DNA of 64,000 nt from Vibrio algarum (GTDB lineage Bacteria; Pseudomonadota; Gammaproteobacteria; Enterobacterales; Vibrionaceae). The stretch covers positions 1,568,796 to 1,632,795 of the forward strand of contig NZ_JAQLOI010000003.1 in NCBI RefSeq assembly GCF_028204155.1. Direction: 5' to 3'. Positions 42,177 through 51,699 of this stretch are shown here, one piece after another; position 1 is the stretch's first letter, and every line of letters starts with the position of its first letter. The position numbers and the translations under genes were made by a program. Below the pieces are notes generated by a model. The model was not told the DNA's origin. It made no database searches and saw only the letters and a list, made by a program, of their open reading frames with translations.

Positions 42177-43295
42177 TTACTCACTGGCGATGACATGTTT
42201 CATCGCCATATCTTTTTGAGTCACGCTGACCCCCTTAATCTGCGCGTATACTTTCTGACCTGGTTGAAGCTTAAGATCATCAAATGCCCACTTAGTGACA
42301 TTCGCTTTTAACATACATATTTGACCTAAATCTAAAGTGACAGATACATTTTGGTTGCCTTGTTTGGTCTCTATAAGATCTATCTGTTTTATTGTAGCGG
42401 GTAAAATATTTCGAATAGAGGTACCAACCGCTTTTTGCAAAGTGATAGAAACATCGTTTGCTCGGATCTGCAATCGAATGGACGAATGTATTGGTTCATC
42501 GATGTGTTGAACCCACATGGATGTTTCTGTATTTAAACGTACTTTAGACAGAGCGTACTTGTCATGATGCTGACAGATCGTCGCTTCGAAAAGTGAGCTT
42601 TGTTCGGAAAATGATTGCCATGGTTTCATAGCATCTGAACCCCATACCGTTTCTAAGCTACCACTCGTTACAATGTGCCCTTCATCCATGAGTAGAATAT
42701 GATCTGCTAGCCTTAAAATCTCACTTAAGCTGTGGGTTACGTACAAAATGGGGATGTTGATTTCTTGAGCCATTTTTTCCAAAAAGGGCATGACTTCTTT
42801 TTTACGAGGTAGATCTAACGACGCTAACGGCTCATCCATCAGCAACATATCTGGATTTGATAGCAGCGCTCTGGCTATAGCCACACGTTGCTTCTCTCCG
42901 CCGGAGAGATCTATCGGGAAACGATTCAGAAGATGAGACAAATTAAGAAGGTCGACAATATGATCGAACCCTTCAGGCTCTGCACTGCATTTAACACCAT
43001 ACAGCAAATTTGCTTTAACACTGTAGTGAGGAAAAAGTCTCGCATCTTGAAAAACGTAACCAATGTTGCGCTTTTCAATGGCCAAATTGATTTTGTTTTT
43101 GTGGTCAAAGATAACTTTTTCTTTTACCTTAATCTTTCCTTGTTCAGGCGTGATTAGTCCCGCAATAGCATTAATCAGAGAGGTTTTTCCTGAACCTGAA
43201 CGACCAAAAATTGCCGTTATGCCAGATGATGGAATACGCTGCTCTACATTTAGCAACACATTACCGAGCTTGTGATTTAGTTTAATTTCTATCAT
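42177..43295 (-). CDS. modC: Molybdenum ABC transporter ATP-binding protein ModC
   Basis: A 372-residue ATPase. Walker A GRSGSGKTSLINAIAG, signature LSGGEKQRVAIARAL, Walker B MLLMDEPLASLD and the H-loop YVTHS are complete. The C-terminal part (about 290-360) is the TOBE/Mop-like regulatory domain (SIRNILPATIKQIDLIETKQGNQNVSVTLDLG). The start MIEIKLN at 43295 overlaps the stop of modB (ATGA) and fits family starts; the longer frame to 43343 does not. It powers molybdate import with ModB in the inner membrane and is last in the operon modABC. Confidence 0.95.
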   Translation of the reverse strand: MIEIKLNHKLGNVLLNVEQRIPSSGITAIFGRSGSGKTSLINAIAGLITPEQGKIKVKEKVIFDHKNKINLAIEKRNIGYVFQDARLFPHYSVKANLLYGVKCSAEPEGFDHIVDLLNLSHLLNRFPIDLSGGEKQRVAIARALLSNPDMLLMDEPLASLDLPRKKEVMPFLEKMAQEINIPILYVTHSLSEILRLADHILLMDEGHIVTSGSLETVWGSDAMKPWQSFSEQSSLFEATICQHHDKYALSKVRLNTETSMWVQHIDEPIHSSIRLQIRANDVSITLQKAVGTSIRNILPATIKQIDLIETKQGNQNVSVTLDLGQICMLKANVTKWAFDDLKLQPGQKVYAQIKGVSVTQKDMAMKHVIASE

Positions 43296-43987
43296 CGTAA
43301 CTTTGAATAACCTAAACGTTTTTGAGTCCGACGTGTAAGCCACTCAGAAACTAATAATGAAACCAGAGCAACGGCGATTGAAATAATACAAAGCCTTGCC
43401 GCAGCCACCTCTGCCCCAGGTGTTTCGATAAAGCTGTACATTGCCAAAGGTAAGGTTTGGGTCTCACCTGGAATATTTGAAACAAAGGTGATAGTTGCAC
43501 CAAACTCACCTAAACTTCGAGCAAAAGAGAGCATCGTACCTGTCACGATACCTGGCAAAGTAAGTGGCAATGTAATGGTATAAAAAACCTTGAAAGGCGT
43601 TGCTCCAAGGGTTCTAGCTGCTTGTTCTAATCTGGGATCCACATTTTCTAAACTTAGCCGAATAGCTCTCACCATCAAAGGGAGCGCTACGATGGCAGAA
43701 GCTAATGCTGCTCCACGCCAACTAAAGCTAAAAGAGAGACCAAACGTATCCAATAGAAAAGAGCCGATAACGCCTTGCCTCCCCATCACAACCAGCAACA
43801 AGTAGCCAATAACAACCGGCGGTAAAACCAAAGGTAGGTGGATAAGGCTGTCTAATATCTGCTTACCATAAAATTCTTTCTTAGCCAGCAACCAAGCTAG
43901 AGCTATTCCAACCGGTATCAATCCGGCAACGGCAATTGAAGCAATTTTTAAGCTTAAAAATAGAGCTTCTAACTCAAATTCTGACAA
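43292..43987 (-). CDS. modB: Molybdate ABC transporter permease ModB
   Basis: A 231-residue inner-membrane permease with about five or six helices and the cytoplasmic EAA-loop region (ARTLGATPFKVFYTITLPLTLPGIVTGTMLSFARSLGEFGATI). It forms the molybdate channel with ModC. The start codon is TTG (43987) with CGGAAAAG upstream; family starts (MLSEYEL-) agree with it. It lies 83 bases after modA and overlaps modC by 4 bases. Confidence 0.94.
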   Translation of the reverse strand: MSEFELEALFLSLKIASIAVAGLIPVGIALAWLLAKKEFYGKQILDSLIHLPLVLPPVVIGYLLLVVMGRQGVIGSFLLDTFGLSFSFSWRGAALASAIVALPLMVRAIRLSLENVDPRLEQAARTLGATPFKVFYTITLPLTLPGIVTGTMLSFARSLGEFGATITFVSNIPGETQTLPLAMYSFIETPGAEVAAARLCIISIAVALVSLLVSEWLTRRTQKRLGYSKLR

Positions 43988-44070
43988 CTTTTCCGCACTC
44001 CGTTGAAATAGGTGTTACCAATTGAATCACATGACACCCAGTTAAACTAGTGGCACCCAACATCGTGACC

Positions 44071-44820
44071 CTATTTAAATCCGTACTCGGTGAACACCTG
44101 TTTTGCATCATCACTGGTTAAATAGTCTGCAAAAGATCTTACTTGTTCTGATTCTTTTACTATAGCCATAGGGTACTCGATACGGTCATGCAATTCGTTT
44201 GAAAATGTATCTAGAATAGAAACCTTATCATTTGTTAAGGCATCTGTTTTATACACTATACCCAGACCTGCTTCACCTCTTTCTACTAATGCTAGCGCTA
44301 CGCGAACAGAATTTGTTGACGCGATCTTCTTTTTAACTGTATCCCAAACGGTTAAATTAATGAGTGATTGTTTGGCGTAAATTCCCGCAGGAACAGAATC
44401 TGGCTGACCTAATGCGATTCTTTCATTGAGTAGTACCTGATTCCAACCGGCTTTATCCGTCAAATCAAATTTATCAATCGACCTAGATTTGGGCTGTATA
44501 AGTACAAGTTCATTTTCAGCGACTACAGTGACACCTTCTTCGTGAATGACTTGTTTCGAAATCAAATAGTCTACCCACCTTGTATTTGCTGAAATATACA
44601 GATCAGCAGGCGCACCCACTTCTATCTGCCGCGCTAAAGAAGATGACCCAGCATAAATGGTGACAATTTTTACGCCACTTTTATCACTATAGCGTGCAGC
44701 CAATTCCGAGATAACATTTGTCATCGATGCAGCGGCATACACTTTAATGCTATCCGCAGCTATTGCCGCTCTAGGCGGCAATAAAAAGCATAAAGCGAAC
44801 AAAATAACCAGCCGTTCCAT
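44071..44820 (-). CDS. modA: Molybdate-binding periplasmic protein ModA
   Basis: A 249-residue high-affinity molybdate-binding protein. It carries a signal peptide (MERLVILFALCFLLPPRAAIA) and the family motif IKVYAAASMTNVISELAARYSDKSGVKIVTIYAGSSSLARQIEVGAPADLYISAN, followed by GIVYKTDA. I chose ATG 44820, which has AAAGGAA at good spacing; the frame extends to 44847. It heads modABC. No modE regulator gene is near, and I found no clear ModE operator upstream. Confidence 0.94.
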   Translation of the reverse strand: MERLVILFALCFLLPPRAAIAADSIKVYAAASMTNVISELAARYSDKSGVKIVTIYAGSSSLARQIEVGAPADLYISANTRWVDYLISKQVIHEEGVTVVAENELVLIQPKSRSIDKFDLTDKAGWNQVLLNERIALGQPDSVPAGIYAKQSLINLTVWDTVKKKIASTNSVRVALALVERGEAGLGIVYKTDALTNDKVSILDTFSNELHDRIEYPMAIVKESEQVRSFADYLTSDDAKQVFTEYGFK

Positions 44821-45228
44821 AGACATTTCCTTTTTGATACTACTCATTTATTTTACTTTTCCGTCAAATTTACCAAAGCTGAGTTTTTTAATTGATACGC
44901 TAACATTGAAATTTGCAAAGAAGCGTCAAAATACCATGCAGATGATAATTTAGAATGCGATCAATCTCACTCACTTATCGAAATATTTCAATAAAAGAAA
45001 GATTTAGGTGGAATTTTCGTTACCGTTTCATCAAAGCGTTCAACTTTTAGTCATTCATGTGTCAAATAGTTGTCATGGCAAAATATACGTCATTAAAATA
45101 ACGTCTCTCGATTCCCTCCTATAAAATTGAGAAGCGTTATAAAATCGGGCTTTCAAACCCAAAATAGTAATTTGGCATATTATTTGCTTTGAAAAACATA
45201 ACTAAATTAAACAGTAAATGGAGTTTCC
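44821..45228. other. Intergenic region between modA and the outer-membrane protein gene
   Basis: About 408 bases with no coding frame of note. It holds the divergent promoters of modABC (leftward) and of the outer-membrane barrel gene (rightward). I see only AT-rich sequence and no clear ModE, Fur or riboswitch structure. Confidence 0.5.
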
Positions 45229-45765
45229 ATGTTAAGCACGGCTCGCGCATTTTCAATAATTAGCCTTTTATTACTTTCAATAGGGTCTGTTTCTGCAAAT
45301 AACTTCCCCTATAACGCGCTAGACTTTCGTATTGGAGCTAGCCCAGCCACCTTTGGCGCAGCTTACAGCATGCAATTTATGGAAAATGCCCACTTTATTG
45401 TACGCGGTGATAGTGAATTTTCGAATGACTACGATGTAGCTGCTGGTGTCGGTTTTAACGGTCCAATGAATCAATTTGTGGATATTACAGGTCAAATGTT
45501 AATACACAACATTAAAGATGACACATCAAATCTTATTGGTAATGAGTGGCTTCCAGAGTTTAATGTTGGTACGAGAATTTGGTTTTTGGACAATGTTGAA
45601 CTACATGGAAAACTAGGTTGGTTAGTTGACGACGATGAAAACCATCTAATCTATGAAGCTGGTGCTCGTTTCCATTCGACGCAACAATTAGCACTGGGTG
45701 CCTCTATCCTTGATAATGGTGTGTATGGTAGTCAAATGATGATACATACTCGCTTTCACTTTTAA
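45229..45765 (+). CDS. Outer-membrane beta-barrel protein of unknown function
   Basis: A 178-residue exported protein. The signal peptide ends near GSVSA-NNFPYN (about residue 24). The rest alternates polar and hydrophobic residues in short strands, and the C terminus HTRFHF ends on an aromatic residue, as in small (8-strand) outer-membrane barrels such as the OmpW/OmpA or AcfA-like groups. No enzyme motif is visible. It resembles an adhesin- or porin-type barrel; the exact family is not certain. A terminator follows at 45824. It is transcribed alone. Confidence 0.75.
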   Translation: MLSTARAFSIISLLLLSIGSVSANNFPYNALDFRIGASPATFGAAYSMQFMENAHFIVRGDSEFSNDYDVAAGVGFNGPMNQFVDITGQMLIHNIKDDTSNLIGNEWLPEFNVGTRIWFLDNVELHGKLGWLVDDDENHLIYEAGARFHSTQQLALGASILDNGVYGSQMMIHTRFHF

Positions 45766-45823
45766 ATAGAATTCATACTACTGCTTGTCAACATACATTA
45801 AATTGACTTTATTGCCGTATATT

Positions 45824-45852
45824 AGACGCTTATCAGTAAGCGTCTTTTTTTT
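45824..45852 (+). terminator. Rho-independent terminator after the outer-membrane barrel gene
   Basis: The stem AGACGCTTA, TCAG, TAAGCGTCT is followed by a run of T's. The nine-base stem and long T tract make it strong. Confidence 0.92.
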
Positions 45853-45967
45853 GTCTTTATGAAAATAACTATCATTCTTTGTATATATGTTGATGAAGAT
45901 ATACTATTAACAATAGTTAAGATTCCCCACTTATTAGATACGGTTCAAGGATTGGCTTCTTCACCTC

Positions 45968-47947
45968 ATGTTAATTGAAATTTCTAAACGGTTCTCAAAC
46001 AGAGTTTTTCTCCGTTATCTTGCTATTTTGTCCTTAGTTTTTGGTTTGGGGATCCCTAGTAGTTCTTTAGCTCAGGAACCTGAGATTGTAAATATAGGCG
46101 TACTGGCTAAGCGCGGTAAAGACATTACCAAACAGCGTTGGTCAGCGACAGCTATCTATTTAACTAAGCTCATACCGACCAAACGGTTCAACATCGTACC
46201 GCTCAAATTTGATGAAGTGGATGCAGAACTTGATAGAGAGTCTATTGATTTTGTTCTTGTTAACCCAGCGATGTATGTTCAACTAGAGAGCACATATAAC
46301 GTATCAAGAATTGCTACTCTTGTTTCTAATTATTCTAGTAATTCGGACGCCACTTTAGGTTCCGTTATCATATCCAGATCCGACTCACTAACATTGTCGT
46401 CTTCGAACGACATACTCTATAAATCCGTTGCGGCAGTAAGCCCACGTTCATTAGGTGGGTGGCAAATAGCATTAGGTAGACTCAGTCGCGATGACATTGA
46501 TATACAATCCGATTTAAAAAACCTTCGATTTCTCGGTACTCATGATCTGGTTATTCAAGCTGTTTTAAAGGGTGCCGCCGATGTTGGTATCGTTCGAACC
46601 GGAACTCTTGAACAAATGGAAGCTGAAGGAAAGATAAATTTACAAGATTTTAGTATCCTTCCTAGTGATGAGACTGATCCTGAATTCACTCAGCTTACTA
46701 GTACGGGGTTGTATCCTGATTGGGCTTTCGCAAAATCAGCCCATGTTGACGATGTTGTTGCTAGACAGGTTGCTGCAGCATTACTCGTTATGAACTCGCA
46801 AGATGAGGCTGCATATACAGCTGACATTTCTGGGTGGACGACCCCAAAACATTACGCTTCCGTTCACGCGTTACTTAAAGAGCTCAAAATTCCGCCTTAC
46901 CAAAAACTAAATGAAGATGACGATGAAGGTTACCTACTTGAGCTTGCGTCAGAACATACTTCGCTAGTATTTTCTGTCATAACGTCCTTTATCGTTTTGA
47001 TATTTATGTACTTTAGACAGAAAGTATTAACCAAAGAACTGCGTCATGCGCAAAACTCACTTAAAAATTACTCTAATCGATTGCAGCTCGCGGCAGCAGC
47101 CGGAGAGCTCGGTATATGGGAATGGAATGTAAAGCAAGACAAGTTTTATTCCGATGATAGAACAAGTCAGATATTTGGCGTTAATAAACCGGACAACGTT
47201 TATACCTCTTATGATTGGTTTAGCCGAGTGCATCCAGATGACATCGACAAAGTCCAAACCGCCATGAATTTGTCACTCAGCGACAACGTGAAGTTTGATG
47301 TAGAGTATCGAATAGTTAAAAGTAACAACGAATTTTGTGCTGTAAGAAGTGCCGCAATTCATCGATATAGCAAATCAAGAAATGGATTAGTTGTAAACGG
47401 AGTAACCTGGGACATATCCAACCACCAGAGGTTGGTCGAAGAAAATAAAAAGCTTGCTACCCTGGACCCACTTACCAATGCGAAAAATCGACGTGGTTTT
47501 TTTCCATTAGCTCGAGCAGAGTTTAATCGTTGTCGGCGCTATGGGAATAGACTCGCACTATTAATGATCGACATCGATAATTTTAAACAAATTAACGATG
47601 TAAACGGTCACTCAACTGGTGATGCATCACTCGTTACGTTATCTGAAATTTGTCACTCAGTTTTTAGAAATAGTGATTTATTTTGTCGTATGGGTGGTGA
47701 AGAATTTATCGCCTTACTACACGAAAATACCATCGACCAAGCCCAAATTGTGGCAGAACGTTTACGTAAAGAAATTGAAAACGCATCTGTAACAACAAAG
47801 GGAATTTCTACCAAATTTACAGTCAGCATCGGCATTTCTGTTCTTATAGAATCAGACCAAACGATCGAAGATACCATCAGTCGTGCAGACAAAGCGTTGT
47901 ACAAAGCCAAGCAACAAGGAAAAAACTGCATTGTAAGCGACATATAA
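45968..47947 (+). CDS. Membrane-bound diguanylate cyclase with periplasmic PhnD-like sensor and PAS domain
   Basis: A 659-residue signalling protein. An N-terminal signal/anchor (about 15-35) precedes a periplasmic phosphonate-binding-like domain (about 40-310; PhnD fold) and a transmembrane helix (VFSVITSFIVLIFMYF, about 335). A PAS domain (about 370-490; AAAAGELGIWEWNVKQDKFYSDDRTSQIFGV) leads to the C-terminal GGDEF domain, whose signature reads MGGEEF, the active GGEEF variant. An I-site RNSD lies 5 residues before it, so product inhibition is likely. I infer c-di-GMP synthesis in answer to an external ligand. It stands alone. Confidence 0.92.
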   Translation: MLIEISKRFSNRVFLRYLAILSLVFGLGIPSSSLAQEPEIVNIGVLAKRGKDITKQRWSATAIYLTKLIPTKRFNIVPLKFDEVDAELDRESIDFVLVNPAMYVQLESTYNVSRIATLVSNYSSNSDATLGSVIISRSDSLTLSSSNDILYKSVAAVSPRSLGGWQIALGRLSRDDIDIQSDLKNLRFLGTHDLVIQAVLKGAADVGIVRTGTLEQMEAEGKINLQDFSILPSDETDPEFTQLTSTGLYPDWAFAKSAHVDDVVARQVAAALLVMNSQDEAAYTADISGWTTPKHYASVHALLKELKIPPYQKLNEDDDEGYLLELASEHTSLVFSVITSFIVLIFMYFRQKVLTKELRHAQNSLKNYSNRLQLAAAAGELGIWEWNVKQDKFYSDDRTSQIFGVNKPDNVYTSYDWFSRVHPDDIDKVQTAMNLSLSDNVKFDVEYRIVKSNNEFCAVRSAAIHRYSKSRNGLVVNGVTWDISNHQRLVEENKKLATLDPLTNAKNRRGFFPLARAEFNRCRRYGNRLALLMIDIDNFKQINDVNGHSTGDASLVTLSEICHSVFRNSDLFCRMGGEEFIALLHENTIDQAQIVAERLRKEIENASVTTKGISTKFTVSIGISVLIESDQTIEDTISRADKALYKAKQQGKNCIVSDI

Positions 47948-47951
47948 AGAC

Positions 47952-47980
47952 AAAAGGGATGTACATAGTACATCCCTTTT
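47952..47980. terminator. Bidirectional terminator between the cyclase gene and gnd
   Basis: The stem AAAAGGGATGTAC, ATA, GTACATCCCTTTT lies 4 bases after the diguanylate cyclase stop and 26 bases beyond the gnd stop. The A and T runs on both sides fit use by both convergent genes. Confidence 0.92.
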
Positions 47981-48005
47981 TGAATAGCGATTAACCTACC
48001 ATTGG

Positions 48006-49454
48006 TTATACATCATAAGTTGTAGATGACGTATTACCACCAGTACCAGTCCAATTAGTATGGAAAAATTCACCAAGCGGTTTATCTACTCTTTCATACG
48101 TGTGGGCGCCAAAATAATCCCTTTGTGCCTGTATCATATTGGCTGGCAGACGTGACGTTGTGTAGCCATCTAAGAAGGTTAGCGCCGATGTCATTGTCGG
48201 CATAGGCAAACCTATTTCCAATGCTTTTGCCGCAACCTTACGCCACGCTGGCAAGCTATCAACTAAAATATCTTTAAAGTACGGATCAGAGCCTAGGAAC
48301 TGAATATCAGGATTGTTTTCATACGCATCTCGTATGTTTCCTAAAAAGGCACTGCGTATAATGCACCCACCACGCCACATAAGCGCTACATTGCCATAAT
48401 TTAACGCCCAATCATTTTCTTCAGACGCTTCTCTTATCAACATGAAGCCTTGAGCATAGGAGATAATTTTAGACGCAAGAAGAGCTTGACGTACCGCTTC
48501 AATCCACACTTTTTTATCCCCTTGGATCGGTGAAATCGTCTTATTAAATAGTTGCTCTGCTTCAATACGTTGGTCTTTTAATGATGAAAGACAACGAGCA
48601 AAGACTGACTCAGTTATCAGTGTAAGTGGTATCCCTAAATCCAAAGCATTGATACCGGTCCACTTCCCTGTACCTTTCTGGCCTGCTGTATCCAAAATCT
48701 TTTCAACCAAAGGGTTACCGTCTTCATCTTTATAGCCCAATATATCGGCAGTAATATCGATCAAATAACTGTCTAGTTCGGTGGATTTCCACTCTTCGAA
48801 TATAGCTTGCATCTCTTGATGTGATAAGGACAACCCTTCTTTCAAGAAGTGATACGCTTCGCTAATAAGTTGCATGTCACCATACTCAATACCGTTATGG
48901 ACCATTTTGACAAAGTGGCCTGCACCGTCCTTCCCAACCCAATCACAACAAGCCTCACCAGATTCTGTTTTTGCAGATATGGCTTGGAAAATAAGTTTAA
49001 CATGTGGCCATGCTTCAGGTGCTCCACCAGGCATGATAGACGGGCCGAATCTAGCGCCCTCTTCACCGCCGGATACACCAGTTCCTACAAAATGAATGCC
49101 TTTTTCTTTGAGGCCCGCAACACGTCTATTTGTGTCTGGATAGTTTGAGTTTCCACCATCGATAATGATGTCCCCTTCATCAAGTAACGGGACCAATTGA
49201 TCAATAAAATGGTCAACAACATCACCTGCTCTTACCATAAGCATGACTTTGCGCGGTGAGTCGAGTTTATCGACCAGATCTTGCATCGAGTTTGCGCCGA
49301 TGATGTTGGTTCCTTTAGCAGGACCTTGAATAAATTCTTCTACTTTTGAAACTGTACGGTTATATGCAACAACTTTAAATCCATGATCATTCATGTTTAA
49401 AATAAGGTTTTGTCCCATCACGGCTAAACCAATTACACCAATATCACCTTTCAT
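48006..49454 (-). CDS. gnd: 6-phosphogluconate dehydrogenase, decarboxylating
   Basis: A 482-residue NADP-dependent enzyme that oxidises 6-phosphogluconate to ribulose 5-phosphate and CO2, the third step of the oxidative pentose-phosphate pathway. GDIGVIGLAVMGQNLILNMNDHG is the coenzyme-binding fold. GTGVSGGEEGARFGPSIMPGG and the catalytic-site stretch GAGHFVKMVHNGIEYGDMQLI are clear. The start MKGDIGVIG at 49454 has GGAG; the longer frame to 49505 overlaps pgl. It is the last gene of zwf-pgl-gnd, separated from pgl by 2 bases. Confidence 0.97.
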   Translation of the reverse strand: MKGDIGVIGLAVMGQNLILNMNDHGFKVVAYNRTVSKVEEFIQGPAKGTNIIGANSMQDLVDKLDSPRKVMLMVRAGDVVDHFIDQLVPLLDEGDIIIDGGNSNYPDTNRRVAGLKEKGIHFVGTGVSGGEEGARFGPSIMPGGAPEAWPHVKLIFQAISAKTESGEACCDWVGKDGAGHFVKMVHNGIEYGDMQLISEAYHFLKEGLSLSHQEMQAIFEEWKSTELDSYLIDITADILGYKDEDGNPLVEKILDTAGQKGTGKWTGINALDLGIPLTLITESVFARCLSSLKDQRIEAEQLFNKTISPIQGDKKVWIEAVRQALLASKIISYAQGFMLIREASEENDWALNYGNVALMWRGGCIIRSAFLGNIRDAYENNPDIQFLGSDPYFKDILVDSLPAWRKVAAKALEIGLPMPTMTSALTFLDGYTTSRLPANMIQAQRDYFGAHTYERVDKPLGEFFHTNWTGTGGNTSSTTYDV

Positions 49455-49456
49455 TT

Positions 49457-50179
49457 TTACTCTCCGTGAGACAGCAGTTTGGCTGCCTGTAAATCTAAAA
49501 ACCACTCAGTTTGACCGTGGGTGGACTTAATATTTGCCGCCGGATAGGGTAATATCCCGGCTGAATTTTGTTGTATTTCTTTAAGTATTGGTGCTTTATT
49601 TTCACCAAGTACTAAATAAGTAATTCGCTTTGCGTTTTCTATTAAACGTGTACTTTTAGAAACTCGAATTTGACCGCTTTCCGGTTGAGTCGCGACAATA
49701 GCGATAGCGGTTTCCGTATAGTCGGTTCTATTAGGGAAAAGAGAAGCGGTATGACCATCGGTCCCCATACCCAAAATAATCCAGTCAAATTCAGGAAGAC
49801 CGTGATTAGATGGAATTATTTCCATCATTTCCTCAGAAAATCTTATTGCCTCGCTGCTGGGATCGTTTTCACCCAATATTCGGTGAACATTAGCCTCAGG
49901 GATCTCTATGTTCTTAAACAAAAGCTCGTTTACTTCGCCATAATTACTCTCAGGATCTGTGGGCGCGACACATCGTTCATCTCCCCACCAAAAATGAATG
50001 TTTTCCCAATTGATATCTTGATTATATGGAGTATGAGCTAATTTTTTGAACCATAATTTGGGTGTACTTCCCCCAGATAGAGAAACGTGGATATCTCTCC
50101 CTTCTTTGCTAAGGCTAAGTAGTTTTTCTGAAAGTGAGTAAACAACTGCATCTGGGCTTTCGAATACTTGATAATTCAT
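49457..50179 (-). CDS. pgl: 6-phosphogluconolactonase
   Basis: A 240-residue DevB-type lactonase that opens 6-phosphogluconolactone. Typical segments are HVSLSGGSTPKLWFKKLA, NWENIHFWWGDERCVAPTDPESNYGEVNELLF, and WIILGMGTDGHTASLFPNR. The start MNYQVFESPDAVV at 50179 is preferred over a TTG upstream; it follows the zwf stop after 2 bases, so translation is coupled. It is in an operon with zwf upstream and gnd downstream, a common vibrio arrangement. Confidence 0.96.
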   Translation of the reverse strand: MNYQVFESPDAVVYSLSEKLLSLSKEGRDIHVSLSGGSTPKLWFKKLAHTPYNQDINWENIHFWWGDERCVAPTDPESNYGEVNELLFKNIEIPEANVHRILGENDPSSEAIRFSEEMMEIIPSNHGLPEFDWIILGMGTDGHTASLFPNRTDYTETAIAIVATQPESGQIRVSKSTRLIENAKRITYLVLGENKAPILKEIQQNSAGILPYPAANIKSTHGQTEWFLDLQAAKLLSHGE

Positions 50180-50181
50180 CT

Positions 50182-51699
50182 TTATAACTCGCAATAATCC
50201 GTATTAGTTAAGTTTTTACAAGGGAATCGCCATTTTCGGTTGTCGTCATGTAGTAGCTGATCGGCCTCTAGTGGTCCCCACGTTCCGGCTGCATAACCAA
50301 ACAAATGTTCTGGGTTTTGCTTGTAGTTTAAAATTGGTTGTACAAACTGCCAGCAAGCTTCAACTGCATCGGTACGAGCAAACAGCGTGGCATCACCTTT
50401 CATACAATCCAGGATCAGTCGTTCATATGCGGTGAGCATATTCGTCTCTTGCAGATCTTCATAGTGAAAATCCATAGAGACTTCTTTGGCTTCAAAACCA
50501 GCACCAGGTTGTTTTAAACCGAAACTGAGTAGAATCCCCTCGTCCGGTTGAATTCGAATAATGAGCTTGTTTTCTGGTGCATTAACACCAAATACTGGGT
50601 GTGGTGTATTTTTGAAGTGAATAACAACTTCTGTGACACGGGTAGGTAAGCGCTTTCCTGTACGAACATAAAAAGGAACACCAGCCCAGCGCCAATTGTC
50701 TATAAACATTTTTAAACCTACATAGGTTTCTGTACGGGAGTCTTCCGAAACACCGTGCTCTTCACGATACCCGGGAAGTTGCTTACCACGAACCATCGAT
50801 TCCGTATATTGACCTAGGACTAAATTTTTGTTCAGATCTTCTTCACTTAACGGTCTAAAGCATTGCATGACTTTGACGGCTTCATCTCGTATTGAGTCGG
50901 CGTTGATGACGGATGGCGGTTCCATGCCAACCATTGCAAGAACTTGAAGCAGGTGGTTTTGGAACATATCTCTAACCGCGCCAGCACCGTCGTAATACCC
51001 ACCCCTTTCTTCCACCCCTAAAAATTCCGCCGAGGTGATCTCTACATGATCGATATATCTATAATTCCACAACGGTTCGAACATGGCATTTGAAAATCGC
51101 ATAACCAATAGGTTCTGTACGGTCTCTTTACCAAGGTAATGATCTATCCGATAGATTTGATGTTCTTTAAAACAAGCATGAATTTGTAGGTCAAGAGATT
51201 GGGCTGATTCTAAATCGTAACCAAATGGTTTTTCTACTATCAGGTTTTTCCAGCCGTGACTCTCATCATTAAGGTTAACTTGTGCCAAGCATTCAGGTAT
51301 AACTCCGTACAGACTAGGTGGTGTCGATAAGTAGTAGACCGTGTTACCAGCCGTTTCATGCTTTTGTTCAAGCTCATTAAGCTTGTCTTTTAGCGTGACA
51401 TACTCTGCAGAATTTGATGTATTGATGGCCACGTAATATAGGTGGTTACAAAATTCGTCTAGTCGTTCCGTGTCTATTTTTTCGTTCTCTATTAACGATT
51501 TCTTTAATTTATCCCTGAAACTAGCGTCACTAAACGCCGTTCTACTTACTCCAAGAATTGCGAAATCAGTAGGCAACATCTTATTTGCATACAGATGATA
51601 AAGAGCAGGTATTAACTTACGATGTGTAAGATCGCCAGAAGCACCAAATATAACGATGGTATTGTTTTCTGGACCAACAATTTGTTCTAAATTATTCAT
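50182..51699 (-). CDS. zwf: Glucose-6-phosphate 1-dehydrogenase
   Basis: A 505-residue enzyme that oxidises glucose 6-phosphate to the lactone with NADP+, entering the oxidative pentose-phosphate pathway. The nucleotide-binding start IVIFGASGDLTHRKLIPALYHL, the substrate and catalytic motif RIDHYLGKETVQNLLVMRF, and FYVRTGKRLPTR are visible. It heads zwf-pgl-gnd. The 550-base upstream gap should carry its promoter; I see no unmistakable SoxS box there. Confidence 0.97.
   Translation of the reverse strand: MNNLEQIVGPENNTIVIFGASGDLTHRKLIPALYHLYANKMLPTDFAILGVSRTAFSDASFRDKLKKSLIENEKIDTERLDEFCNHLYYVAINTSNSAEYVTLKDKLNELEQKHETAGNTVYYLSTPPSLYGVIPECLAQVNLNDESHGWKNLIVEKPFGYDLESAQSLDLQIHACFKEHQIYRIDHYLGKETVQNLLVMRFSNAMFEPLWNYRYIDHVEITSAEFLGVEERGGYYDGAGAVRDMFQNHLLQVLAMVGMEPPSVINADSIRDEAVKVMQCFRPLSEEDLNKNLVLGQYTESMVRGKQLPGYREEHGVSEDSRTETYVGLKMFIDNWRWAGVPFYVRTGKRLPTRVTEVVIHFKNTPHPVFGVNAPENKLIIRIQPDEGILLSFGLKQPGAGFEAKEVSMDFHYEDLQETNMLTAYERLILDCMKGDATLFARTDAVEACWQFVQPILNYKQNPEHLFGYAAGTWGPLEADQLLHDDNRKWRFPCKNLTNTDYCEL

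Noticed and set aside
44821..45228. Possible molybdenum-cofactor riboswitch or ModE site upstream of modA
   Set aside because: I looked for paired stems and for a TATA-rich ModE palindrome and found neither convincingly.
48849..49148. Open frames of 70-100 residues inside gnd on the other strand
   Set aside because: They are shadows of the conserved gnd coding sequence.
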